From contig JAGYME010000016.1 of assembly GCA_018400715.1 (NCBI GenBank), positions 1 to 32,206 of the forward strand: 32,206 bases of DNA, given 5' to 3'. The notes beneath the pieces are model-generated. The model did no database searches and was not told the DNA's origin. It saw only the letters and a list, made by a program, of their open reading frames with translations. The DNA comes from Candidatus Bipolaricaulota bacterium (lineage in GTDB: Bacteria; Bipolaricaulota; Bipolaricaulia; M55B111). Below are positions 8,798 to 15,275 of the stretch, piece after piece (the first letter of the stretch is position 1; every line of letters starts with the position of its first letter). Both the position numbers and the translations under genes were made by a program.

Positions 8798-10009
8798 CTA
8801 TCCTTCAGCTCCTTCTTTTCTGTTCCACAGCAGCCGTGAAAAGTTGTGCCGGCAGACGGCAAGACCTCCGTACAGTGGAGCGTCGTCGCCGAGCTTCGTC
8901 AGGTCGATCTCCGGCGGGGTCTGCGTGTTCTTCGCTACCTTCTCCCGTATCTCCTCAATGTATTTGCCCCCGGTCTTAGATACGCCGCCCCCGATCACGA
9001 CGAGCTCCGGATCGATGATGGTGGTAATATTGGCAATTAGCAGTGAAATCTGGTTTATCCAGTCCTCGGTAAGGTCGCGGGAGATTTTGCTTTCTTCCCC
9101 GCTGCTCAAGATCACTTTGGGGTCCAGTTCGTCAACCATCTCTGCCAGAGGGTCGTCCGGGTATTCCGCCGACAGCTCCTTGGCCCGGTTGACCAGGTCC
9201 GGCCCGGAAATTCTGCTTTCCAGCGGCCCCTTGGAATCGGCGACGTTTCCGTCAATCTGCTCCAGTTCCGGAACGAACCAGCCCACCTCGCCTGCGTGGT
9301 TGAGCGAGCCCCGGTAGAGATCGCCGTCAAGGATAATTCCCCCACCAACGCCCGTGCCTACGGCAATGAAGACTATATTGTAGTAGTTTGAGCGCCGCTC
9401 CCTGTACTCCCCGAGCACGGACGCGTTCACGTCGTTTTCTAAAAAGATGGGCAGGTCGAGCTCTTTCTCAAGTTCCCTTCCCAGCTTTACTTTGTCCAGA
9501 CCCTCGATGTTTGGCACGTAACTTATCGTCCCGTCGGCGTTAACGACGCCTGGTACGGCGATGGCCAGGGCGCTGATGCGGTCGGAGGGGGTATCGGACC
9601 ACCTCTCGCAACCGCTGACGCGGTCGACGATGTCGGAAAACAGGTCCTCCCAGTGGTCAGGCGTAAAGATCGTCCTCGTGCTGCAGATGTCGCCGATCAG
9701 GTTCCCTATCCCGTACTTTACGTTAGTCCCACCTATATCTATGCTGATGAAGTACCTTCCGTCAGGGTTTACCGACAGAATGCGAGGTTTCCTGCCGACT
9801 TTGGAGTAGCGCTTGTGCTTGTCTTCAACGAGGAGGTCGCGCTTGAGTAGTTGGTTTACCGATGTGGATACGGCGGTCTTGCTCAGCCCCGTGGACTTGG
9901 CGATGTCGGTCCTTGATATTCCCCCCTCACGCTGGATGAGCCGGAATATCATCTCTACGTTTCCCCGGCCAATCGAACTCGGGTCCAGACCTTTTTTTGA
10001 GGTGGACAT
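8798..10009 (-). CDS. ROK-family transcriptional repressor (NagC/XylR type)
   Basis: This 403-residue protein has an N-terminal winged helix-turn-helix (about residues 16-62, with GISRTDIAKSTGLSKTAVS) joined to a ROK sugar-kinase-like domain. The kinase-like domain shows the phosphate motif DIGGTNVKYG (91-100), ENDVNASVLGE (191-201), GTGVGGG and the HxGE motif H238-E241. The usual zinc-binding cysteine cluster that follows (CxCGxxGCxE) has lost every cysteine; the matching stretch ends GPLE instead of GCLE. ROK repressors release DNA on binding a sugar or sugar phosphate. The gene lies between the aldolase and the transporter genes, all on the same strand, with a perfect palindrome just downstream of its promoter, so it probably represses itself and the block. 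The start is ATG 10009, with GGGGG upstream. Confidence 0.92.
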   Translation of the reverse strand: MSTSKKGLDPSSIGRGNVEMIFRLIQREGGISRTDIAKSTGLSKTAVSTSVNQLLKRDLLVEDKHKRYSKVGRKPRILSVNPDGRYFISIDIGGTNVKYGIGNLIGDICSTRTIFTPDHWEDLFSDIVDRVSGCERWSDTPSDRISALAIAVPGVVNADGTISYVPNIEGLDKVKLGRELEKELDLPIFLENDVNASVLGEYRERRSNYYNIVFIAVGTGVGGGIILDGDLYRGSLNHAGEVGWFVPELEQIDGNVADSKGPLESRISGPDLVNRAKELSAEYPDDPLAEMVDELDPKVILSSGEESKISRDLTEDWINQISLLIANITTIIDPELVVIGGGVSKTGGKYIEEIREKVAKNTQTPPEIDLTKLGDDAPLYGGLAVCRHNFSRLLWNRKEGAEG

Positions 10010-10039
10010 CTCACTACCCCCATCCAGTGGCGGTTTTGG

Positions 10040-10060
10040 TTAATAAACAAACTTTATTAA
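10040..10060. promoter_or_regulatory. Perfect palindromic operator upstream of the ROK gene
   Basis: Arms TTAATAAA (10040-10047) and TTTATTAA (10053-10060) are perfectly complementary across a 5-base spacer. The site lies just downstream of the -10 box at 10075-10080, that is over the start of the ROK transcript, where a bound repressor would block transcription. AT-rich palindromes of this build are typical of XylR/ROK operators. Autoregulation is inferred. Confidence 0.7.
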
Positions 10061-10074
10061 CTATTATCAAATTT

Positions 10075-10103
10075 AGAATAACACAACTGGAAGGGCTTGT
10101 CAA
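10075..10103 (-). promoter_or_regulatory. Sigma-70-type promoter for the ROK gene and downstream operon
   Basis: Read on the minus strand, TTGACA (10098-10103) is followed by a 17-base spacer and TATTCT (10075-10080). The hexamers and spacing are close to consensus. It lies about 65 bases upstream of the ROK start codon and directly ahead of the palindrome at 10040-10060. Confidence 0.75.
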
Positions 10104-10124
10104 GAAAAGATAAATCGGTTTCGC

Positions 10125-10778
10125 TTACCCCGTCTCCGGACCGTAGTTCTGGAACTTCTCGGATAGGCGCTCTATCTCTTCGTCGTCCAGCGGTTCCACC
10201 TCTACGCCGGTGCTCAAGGTGCGGTAGTAGATCTTCGCCAGGTTTTCGATAAGGCCCGCGGCCTCGTATGCCCCGTTGACGTCGCTTCCGACGGCGAGGG
10301 CACCGTGTTTCTCCAGCAGAGCTCCGTTCCTGTCCCCGAGGACGTCCAGAGCCGCCTGCCCGAACTCCGGGGTCCCGTAAGTCGCGTACTCGGCGATAGG
10401 GACTTTGTCTCCGATGTTCGCTATCAGGTAATAGATAGGAGGTATTTCCTTTCCGAGCGTCGCGATCACCGACGCGTAGGGCGAGTGGGTGTGGACTATG
10501 GCGTTGACCCTATCGACCGAGCTCTGGACCATCGAGTGCAGCGGGGCCTCGGAAGAGGGTTTTGGCTTGTCCGGGTCCAGCGGTTTACCGTCGTAGTCGA
10601 CCCTGGGGATCTCTTCGGGATCGATTTCGTGGTAAGGGATCCCCGATGGCGATATGTACAAAAAGTCCTCACCCGGCGGCGAGTAACTGATGTTGCCTCC
10701 GGTACCGCTCGTTAGTCCTTCTTCCAGGGTCTTCTGGCCGTAGCGGACTATCTCTTCTCTGATTTCTGCTTCCTTCAT
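10125..10778 (-). CDS. Class II aldolase/adducin-family, L-fuculose-1-phosphate aldolase-like
   Basis: This 217-residue protein matches the FucA/AraD fold. It has the phosphate-binding motifs SGTGGNIS and SPSG, the catalytic glutamate E77 in SSEAPLH, and zinc ligands H96 and H98 (HTHSPYA) and H158 (EKHGA). These correspond to E73, H92, H94 and H155 of E. coli FucA. Family members split fuculose-1-phosphate or rhamnulose-1-phosphate, or epimerise ribulose-5-phosphate, so the exact substrate is uncertain. A deoxysugar phosphate is a reasonable guess. No isomerase or kinase for fucose or rhamnose is in the window. It is the first gene of the minus-strand block, with its own strong promoter and a leader of about 160 bases. 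The start is ATG 10778, with GAGGAGGT at good spacing. It is probably the lower step for the sugar freed by the GH4 and sulfatase enzymes. Confidence 0.9.
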   Translation of the reverse strand: MKEAEIREEIVRYGQKTLEEGLTSGTGGNISYSPPGEDFLYISPSGIPYHEIDPEEIPRVDYDGKPLDPDKPKPSSEAPLHSMVQSSVDRVNAIVHTHSPYASVIATLGKEIPPIYYLIANIGDKVPIAEYATYGTPEFGQAALDVLGDRNGALLEKHGALAVGSDVNGAYEAAGLIENLAKIYYRTLSTGVEVEPLDDEEIERLSEKFQNYGPETG

Positions 10779-10940
10779 GTTTACCTCCTCGGTACTAGAT
10801 CGTGTTCAACCAGCCAAACAGACAATTCTCAAAAACATTCGTAGCACATCAGCAACTTACACGAATATCCTCTCTAAAATGTCTTTTTGAGACAACTATA
10901 GACCGTCACCCCCTAAACCTGCTTAACTATTGCGCCTTTC

Positions 10941-10967
10941 ATTATAACGCTTAAGATCTTTTGTCAA
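10941..10967 (-). promoter_or_regulatory. Strong promoter for the aldolase gene
   Basis: On the minus strand TTGACA (10962-10967) and TATAAT (10941-10946) are both perfect consensus hexamers, separated by 15 bases, which is shorter than the ideal 17. It lies about 165 bases upstream of the aldolase ATG, leaving a long untranslated leader. The region also separates the aldolase from the divergent gene starting at 11072; I found no equally clear promoter for that gene. Confidence 0.65.
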
Positions 10968-11071
10968 GTCTACGGTAAAATGCGGTGCATAAAACTTCCC
11001 GTGTCATATCTCATATATTTGCAATTTTTCTCTCGTTTTTACATCATTTTCAAAACGGGAGTTGATTTCCG

Positions 11072-12955
11072 TTGAAAATATTCGGGATGAATTCTGGCCC
11101 TGATCTTGGACCCTATAAGACAAAGGAACTTAAATACTTCCGGTTAATCCTGTTTGTATCCGTAATTGCCTACATCTTCTTCGGGCTTCTTTACCGAATA
11201 TACCTCCCCGGGGAAATCCCGATGTCGATGACCCATCGCTACGTGGTTGCCGGGATACTCGGGGTAATATTCGCCTCCACTTACTTAAGCGGGTGGGTGA
11301 AAGAACACCTGGAGACCGTCATGTACCTTGCCGTATCCACGGCCTTTTCCCACCTCCTATACTTCACCTACGTAAATAACTACAGCCTCAACTACGCCCT
11401 CAGCTTGATAGTCGTGGTTATCGTTATCAACTTCGTCTTCCGCGGCAACCTCAGGCTGGCGTGGTTTAACCTCGCCGTCAACGCCGCGGTCATATCGACG
11501 GTCTTTCCCGCCACTGAGCCCTCAATTAACAAACTCGTATTCTCCGGTTCGTTTCTGTTAATAAGCTTCGGGTCCTACGTGCTCAGCTGGTCCAAGTACA
11601 GGGCGCAGGAGGAGTACCTCCAGCTCTTTAAGGACTCGCCCGTCGGTCTTGTCCGGGCGGAGGAAGACGGGGAGATCACCGACTTCAACGACCACATGTT
11701 ATCGCTTGTCGGAAACCCGTCGCCGGGGCGGCTGGCGGAAGAAAACGTCTTCGACCTGCTCGATATCGATCCGGATAACTTGTCGGAAACCGGGTCAACG
11801 GAAAAGGAAATCGAGTTTACCTGGGGGACGGAGGCGTGGGTGGACTGTCGGGTGGAGAAGACCTCTATACGGGGATACGGCGCCGACAGCATCATCGTCG
11901 CATGCAGAGATATATCCAACCGCAAAGAGGCAGAAAACCGCATTGAGTACATCAGTTACCACGACGACCTTACCGGCCTCTACAACCGCAACTTCTTCAA
12001 ACAGAAGCTCGGCGACCTGGACGGAGAAGAATACTTCCCGGTAAGCACAATATTCATCGACGTGGACAGGCTCAAACTCGTAAACGACGCGTTCGGGCAC
12101 CAGACCGGTGACGACCTCCTCGTCGAGGCGGCGGAGGTCATCAAGGGTTCCTGCAGGGAGGACGATTTGGTCTTTCGATGGGGAGGAGACGAGTTAGTTG
12201 TAATTCTGCCGAAGACTAACTCGGACGAGGGGGAGTCAATATCTCAGAGGATAAGGCGCAGAGCGGAGGAGGTGGGGTTTCAACCGGTGGGGCTGAACCT
12301 GTCTTTAGGCGTAGCGACGGACGGAGAGCCAGTAAATTCCTTCGACCTGAGACATTCCATCAAATCCGCAGAAGACAGGATGTACGATGAAAAGATGGAA
12401 AAGGCCGAGGAAGTATCACGGGCCGTGCTGAACGCCATTCTCGATAACCTCCAAGACAAAGCACCGTCGGTTCTGAAGCATGGACGCCGCGTAGAAAGGT
12501 ATATGCGGGAGTTCTCTGCCGCACAGGATTTCAACGAGACAAAACGGGAAAGGCTGGGGCTTTTGGGCCGCTATCACGACATCGGAAAGGTGACCGTGCC
12601 CCGATCCGTCCTCCAGAAGGACCCCGAGGATTACACCTCCGACGACCGGGAGGAGCTCCGCAGACACGTTAATACCGGCTATCAGATAGTCAAGAGGTTA
12701 CACGGACTTACCGAGATCGCCAAGCCGATCCTCTTCCACCACGAGAGGTGGGACGGCGAGGGATACCCACACGGGCTCGATGGAACTGATATCCCTTATG
12801 GTTCCCGTCTAATTGCGGTCGCCAACCTTTACGACATTTTGATCTCTGACGTAAACAATGGCCTGTCGGAAAAGGGGGCAAAGGACGCCGTTTCCAGCCG
12901 GGCGGGCATGGAACTTGACCCCACCTTGTCGAACACATTTCTTAACTCAATCTGA
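11072..12955 (+). CDS. Membrane-anchored PAS-GGDEF-HD-GYP cyclic-di-GMP turnover protein
   Basis: This 627-residue protein starts with about six transmembrane helices (residues 20-170), followed by a PAS-like domain (about 178-290), GGDEF (about 295-450) and HD-GYP (about 455-620). The cyclase motif is GGDEL (near 371-375), preceded by RxxD (REDD) in the position of the product-inhibition I-site, so diguanylate cyclase activity is plausible. The HD-GYP part has YHDIGK (near 501) and HHERWDGEGYP (near 555). The later family motif, normally VADxYDA followed by an R-P-Y-R stretch, reads VANLYDI and then diverges, so phosphodiesterase activity is doubtful. The start is TTG 11072, with GGGAG 10 bases upstream; ATG 11087 is an alternative. 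It probably senses an envelope or cytosolic cue through membrane and PAS domains. Confidence 0.88.
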   Translation: MKIFGMNSGPDLGPYKTKELKYFRLILFVSVIAYIFFGLLYRIYLPGEIPMSMTHRYVVAGILGVIFASTYLSGWVKEHLETVMYLAVSTAFSHLLYFTYVNNYSLNYALSLIVVVIVINFVFRGNLRLAWFNLAVNAAVISTVFPATEPSINKLVFSGSFLLISFGSYVLSWSKYRAQEEYLQLFKDSPVGLVRAEEDGEITDFNDHMLSLVGNPSPGRLAEENVFDLLDIDPDNLSETGSTEKEIEFTWGTEAWVDCRVEKTSIRGYGADSIIVACRDISNRKEAENRIEYISYHDDLTGLYNRNFFKQKLGDLDGEEYFPVSTIFIDVDRLKLVNDAFGHQTGDDLLVEAAEVIKGSCREDDLVFRWGGDELVVILPKTNSDEGESISQRIRRRAEEVGFQPVGLNLSLGVATDGEPVNSFDLRHSIKSAEDRMYDEKMEKAEEVSRAVLNAILDNLQDKAPSVLKHGRRVERYMREFSAAQDFNETKRERLGLLGRYHDIGKVTVPRSVLQKDPEDYTSDDREELRRHVNTGYQIVKRLHGLTEIAKPILFHHERWDGEGYPHGLDGTDIPYGSRLIAVANLYDILISDVNNGLSEKGAKDAVSSRAGMELDPTLSNTFLNSI

Positions 12956-13026
12956 CCACCACACAGCGTTGACCTCTAAATAGTTAATATTCCCCCGTAA
13001 CGTTTCGGCGTGGGGAGTTGAGAAGT

Positions 13027-13052
13027 CAGTTATTTACATTTGAAAATAACTG
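13027..13052. repeat. AT-rich inverted repeat
   Basis: Perfect 9-base arms CAGTTATTT (13027-13035) and AAATAACTG (13044-13052) flank an 8-base loop. It lies just past the end of the MFS remnant and about 75 bases after the GGDEF/HD-GYP gene. No clear T tract follows in either direction, so terminator function is only possible. Confidence 0.5.
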
Positions 13053-13062
13053 CTACTATGCC

Positions 13063-13334
13063 TCACCCGGCGGCCATTATCTCGGGGGACCGCAGGGTGG
13101 CGAAAGCCCCGACAACTGTCAAACTCCCGATAGCGAACAGAAGAGGAATCGACCCAATCTGCTCGAGGAGAAAACCGGTGAACCCGTAGGCAAGCGGCAT
13201 TGCAGCCATGGTTCCCATGTTGACTATGCTCATAACCCGGCCAGCGCTATCTCGTGGATCCCGTCTCCGAGGCGCGAGACGAGCTGGCCCAGCCAGAGGA
13301 AGGAAAAATCCCGGTCCCGTAAAGTGCTTAACAT
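13063..13334 (-). pseudogene. MFS transporter remnant with large internal deletion
   Basis: From ATG 13334, preceded by a good GAGGAG site, the frame reads a typical MFS_3 start (LRDRDFSFLWLGQLVS, then RLGDGIHEIALA) for 34 codons and hits TGA at 13230-13232. Shifted by one frame, the sequence continues as the C-terminal end of the same kind of protein (DSAGRVMSIVNMG, then MAAMPLAYGFTGFLLEQIG, ending EIMAAG and TGA at 13063-13065). So the first and last helices are joined and roughly 300 residues between them are missing, since MFS_3 proteins run to about 400 residues. Around the junction the two frames share the bases ATAGCGCTGGCC, which read EIALA in one frame and SAG in the other, consistent with deletion between short matching sequences. 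The gene is non-functional. Confidence 0.8.
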
Positions 13335-13387
13335 ATCTCTCCTCGAGCGTTAGATCAACCGACCCCTCCGGCCGGGGGGGGCGTAAA

Positions 13388-13771
13388 TTATCTCGTCAGC
13401 TTTATCTCCACGTGAGTGTCCTCGTCGTGGATATCGACCAGCTTGCCGTCTACCGTCTCCTCCTCGATCGCGTCCAGCACCACGTCCAGGTTCACACCCT
13501 TTTCGTCCAACTTCTCTTTTGCCTTGGACGGGAGCAGCGTCTCGAACATCTTAACCAGCTTCAGGGGAATCGAAATGTTCACTTCCTCTTCGCCGTCCTC
13601 GATAACGACTATCCGCAGCGCCCTCGCCTTTCTTGATTTTTCTACGGGACCGACGCCCGTCTCCTCACCCCCGCGGCTTTCGCCTAATTTGTCTAAGAGT
13701 CCTTCCGCCTCTTCCACCGTTACCTTACCCTCGTCCAGCATCTTAAGTATCTTCTTCTTCTCGTCGTTCAT
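13388..13771 (-). CDS. SHOCT-like / YvlB-N-terminal-type regulatory protein
   Basis: This 127-residue acidic protein starts at ATG 13771, with GAGGTGA upstream. An in-frame extension to 13819 would overlap the DUF2089 gene and lacks such a site. The N-terminus (NDEKKKILKMLDEGKVTVEEAEGLLDKL-type helix pair, residues 2-30) matches the short SHOCT-like module seen at the start of YvlB/LiaX-related proteins. The C-terminal half, with a repeat of charged beta strands and LKLVKMFETLLP, is often found in the same proteins. No membrane segment is present. It starts 13 bases after the DUF2089 stop, so the two are one operon. The likely role is regulatory and envelope-stress related, by family association only. 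Confidence 0.75.
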   Translation of the reverse strand: MNDEKKKILKMLDEGKVTVEEAEGLLDKLGESRGGEETGVGPVEKSRKARALRIVVIEDGEEEVNISIPLKLVKMFETLLPSKAKEKLDEKGVNLDVVLDAIEEETVDGKLVDIHDEDTHVEIKLTR

Positions 13772-13784
13772 CTCTCTCACCTCG

Positions 13785-14162
13785 TTACAGGTCCTCAAGC
13801 TTTTTGATCGCTTCTTCAAAGCCTATCTCGCCGCTGTCAAGATCGTTCAGGACGGCGCTTCTCTCTTCAACTTTGTTGTCCTCGGGGCTTTCCTCCGGGT
13901 GATACCCGAGGGCCTGGATAACCTCATCCAGCTTTTTTCTCACCGTCGGGTACGATATCCCCATCTCCTCCTCGACCTCCTTGATGTTTCCTCGCAGCCT
14001 GACGAACACTTCGACGAAGTCAAGCTGTTCCCGGGTAAGCCGGGAAAACTTCCCCAGCTCGAACTTCCCGCTTATCTTCGTGTGACAGTTTGGACACTCA
14101 AGTTCCGTAACTATCATTTTCGAGTTGCAGACGGGGCATCCTCCGGGGATTTTCCTGTTCAT
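13785..14162 (-). CDS. DUF2089 family zinc-ribbon helix-turn-helix protein
   Basis: This 125-residue protein has a zinc ribbon with C9, C12, C23 and C26 (CPVC and CPNC), then FELGKFSRLTREQLDFVEVF and a helix-turn-helix-like stretch (GNIKEVEEEMGISYPTVRKKLDEV, residues about 58-82), which is the DUF2089 arrangement. The acidic C-terminus (GEIGFEEAIKKLEDL) resembles the SHOCT-like helix pair of its neighbour. It is a likely DNA-binding regulator. It is first in a two-gene minus-strand operon with the SHOCT-like protein and has a near-consensus promoter at 14198-14226. The start is ATG 14162, with GGAG upstream at rather long spacing. Confidence 0.85.
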   Translation of the reverse strand: MNRKIPGGCPVCNSKMIVTELECPNCHTKISGKFELGKFSRLTREQLDFVEVFVRLRGNIKEVEEEMGISYPTVRKKLDEVIQALGYHPEESPEDNKVEERSAVLNDLDSGEIGFEEAIKKLEDL

Positions 14163-14197
14163 AAAGAATCACGCTCCAATGTTTAACTTATGAGATC

Positions 14198-14226
14198 ATA
14201 TTACCACGTATATTAATTCTTGTCAA
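14198..14226 (-). promoter_or_regulatory. Promoter for the DUF2089-SHOCT operon
   Basis: On the minus strand TTGACA (14221-14226), a 17-base spacer and TAATAT (14198-14203) form a near-consensus sigma-70 promoter about 35 bases ahead of the DUF2089 start codon. The bases upstream of it (14227-14275) are strongly AT-rich, as in an UP element. Confidence 0.75.
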
Positions 14227-14322
14227 GTCTTATATTAATATATTTAATCCATCGATTAATTTTATTAACTTCTGGGAGAAAATAGTCATTTACCCCGCAC
14301 CAAGGTACGGGGCTTGTAAGCT

Positions 14323-14356
14323 CAAAATAAAAAGGGGGCCGGATCGGACCGGCCCC
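14323..14356 (-). terminator. Rho-independent terminator of the TetR-RND-LolA-like operon
   Basis: The arms GGGGCCGG and CCGGCCCC (14335-14342 and 14349-14356) close a 6-base loop, and in the minus-strand direction the stem is followed by CTTTTTATTTTG. It lies about 35 bases after the stop codon of the LolA-like gene. This is a strong intrinsic terminator. Confidence 0.9.
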
Positions 14357-14389
14357 TGTAAAACTTCGCTGCGACGAAATTTGGTTATT

Positions 14390-15247
14390 TTATTCTTCCG
14401 TCAGCCCCCACTTGGCTGGGTCGAATTCGCCCAGGTTCTCGGGGTCAAACACGCTCATTGGCACGTCCTGAGCTGGCCTCTCCCTCGTCTCGTAGATAAC
14501 TGTCGTCGACGCCCCCGATTCCACGTCGGTCGTCATCAGCTCCTTCGTCACGGTCTTTCCTTCGAACGTCGTCACCGAATTGACCTCCATCGTCTTCTTC
14601 AGCTCCCCCTCGGGGCCGTACTGCTCGGACCTCATCAACAGCCAGCTTTCCTTCTCGATCCAGACTGTCCGCTGCGGATTTTCCACCTCGACCCCTTCCT
14701 TGGGCGTAAGGTCCAGTTGGTACACCGGAAATTTTTTATCCCCGACCTCCATAGTCGTTTCCTCGACGATCTCCGCGTTGAACTCGGTGCTCATCGTCCA
14801 GCTTCCGATCTCCTCGTAGGAAAGCGCGCTTCCGGCAAAACTACCCTCCTGTTTGGAAGCGGAGAGCTCCTTTGCCTGCTGCAGTGCGGGCAGGTAAAGC
14901 CACATCCGGGTGCTCCCGTCCTCGTTTTCCTTGCTCAAGAATATTGAGCCCCTGACGAACTGCGGCTCGAGGTAGTAGACGAGCTGGTAGTTCGGCTCGC
15001 CCTCCTTCTTGTGCGCCAGGGCGCCAAACTTGCGACTGTTAGTTGTCCCGTCGGCGTTTTCGTTGTTAAACGTCAGAACGGACGTAATGTCTCCCTGAGT
15101 TACGACCTCGCTCTGCCTGTCCATGTTCTTTAGGACTTCGTCTCCAGATATGTCTTCCGCGCCAATGGCGCCGACTCCGGTCGCGATCAACAGCCCAACT
15201 ATTACCGCGATCAACGTTATCGAAACTGCTCTATCGCCATTAATCAT
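14390..15247 (-). CDS. LolA-like outer-membrane lipoprotein-sorting family protein
   Basis: This 285-residue exported protein starts at ATG 15247, with GAGGTG at good spacing; the GTG 9 bases further up overlaps that site and is less likely. The signal peptide runs to about GAIGAED. The mature part matches the COG2834/LolA-like pattern: an initial helix (GDEVLKNMDRQSE), then beta strands with FLSKENEDGSTRMWLYLPALQQAKELS and SYEEIGSWTM, the typical W-x-Y-x-P and D/E-I-G motifs of the subgroup linked to RND exporters. These proteins have a half-barrel that carries lipid or lipid-linked cargo across the periplasm. It is the last gene of the operon, 28 bases after the RND exporter, so the pair probably moves a lipidic molecule to the outer envelope. 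The cargo is unknown. Confidence 0.88.
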   Translation of the reverse strand: MINGDRAVSITLIAVIVGLLIATGVGAIGAEDISGDEVLKNMDRQSEVVTQGDITSVLTFNNENADGTTNSRKFGALAHKKEGEPNYQLVYYLEPQFVRGSIFLSKENEDGSTRMWLYLPALQQAKELSASKQEGSFAGSALSYEEIGSWTMSTEFNAEIVEETTMEVGDKKFPVYQLDLTPKEGVEVENPQRTVWIEKESWLLMRSEQYGPEGELKKTMEVNSVTTFEGKTVTKELMTTDVESGASTTVIYETRERPAQDVPMSVFDPENLGEFDPAKWGLTEE

Positions 15248-15275
15248 GTGTTTCACCTCACGTAATTAATCACCG

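Noticed and set aside
13018-13353. Plus-strand 111-codon open frame
   Set aside because: It is antisense to the MFS remnant, whose minus-strand translation clearly matches a transporter.
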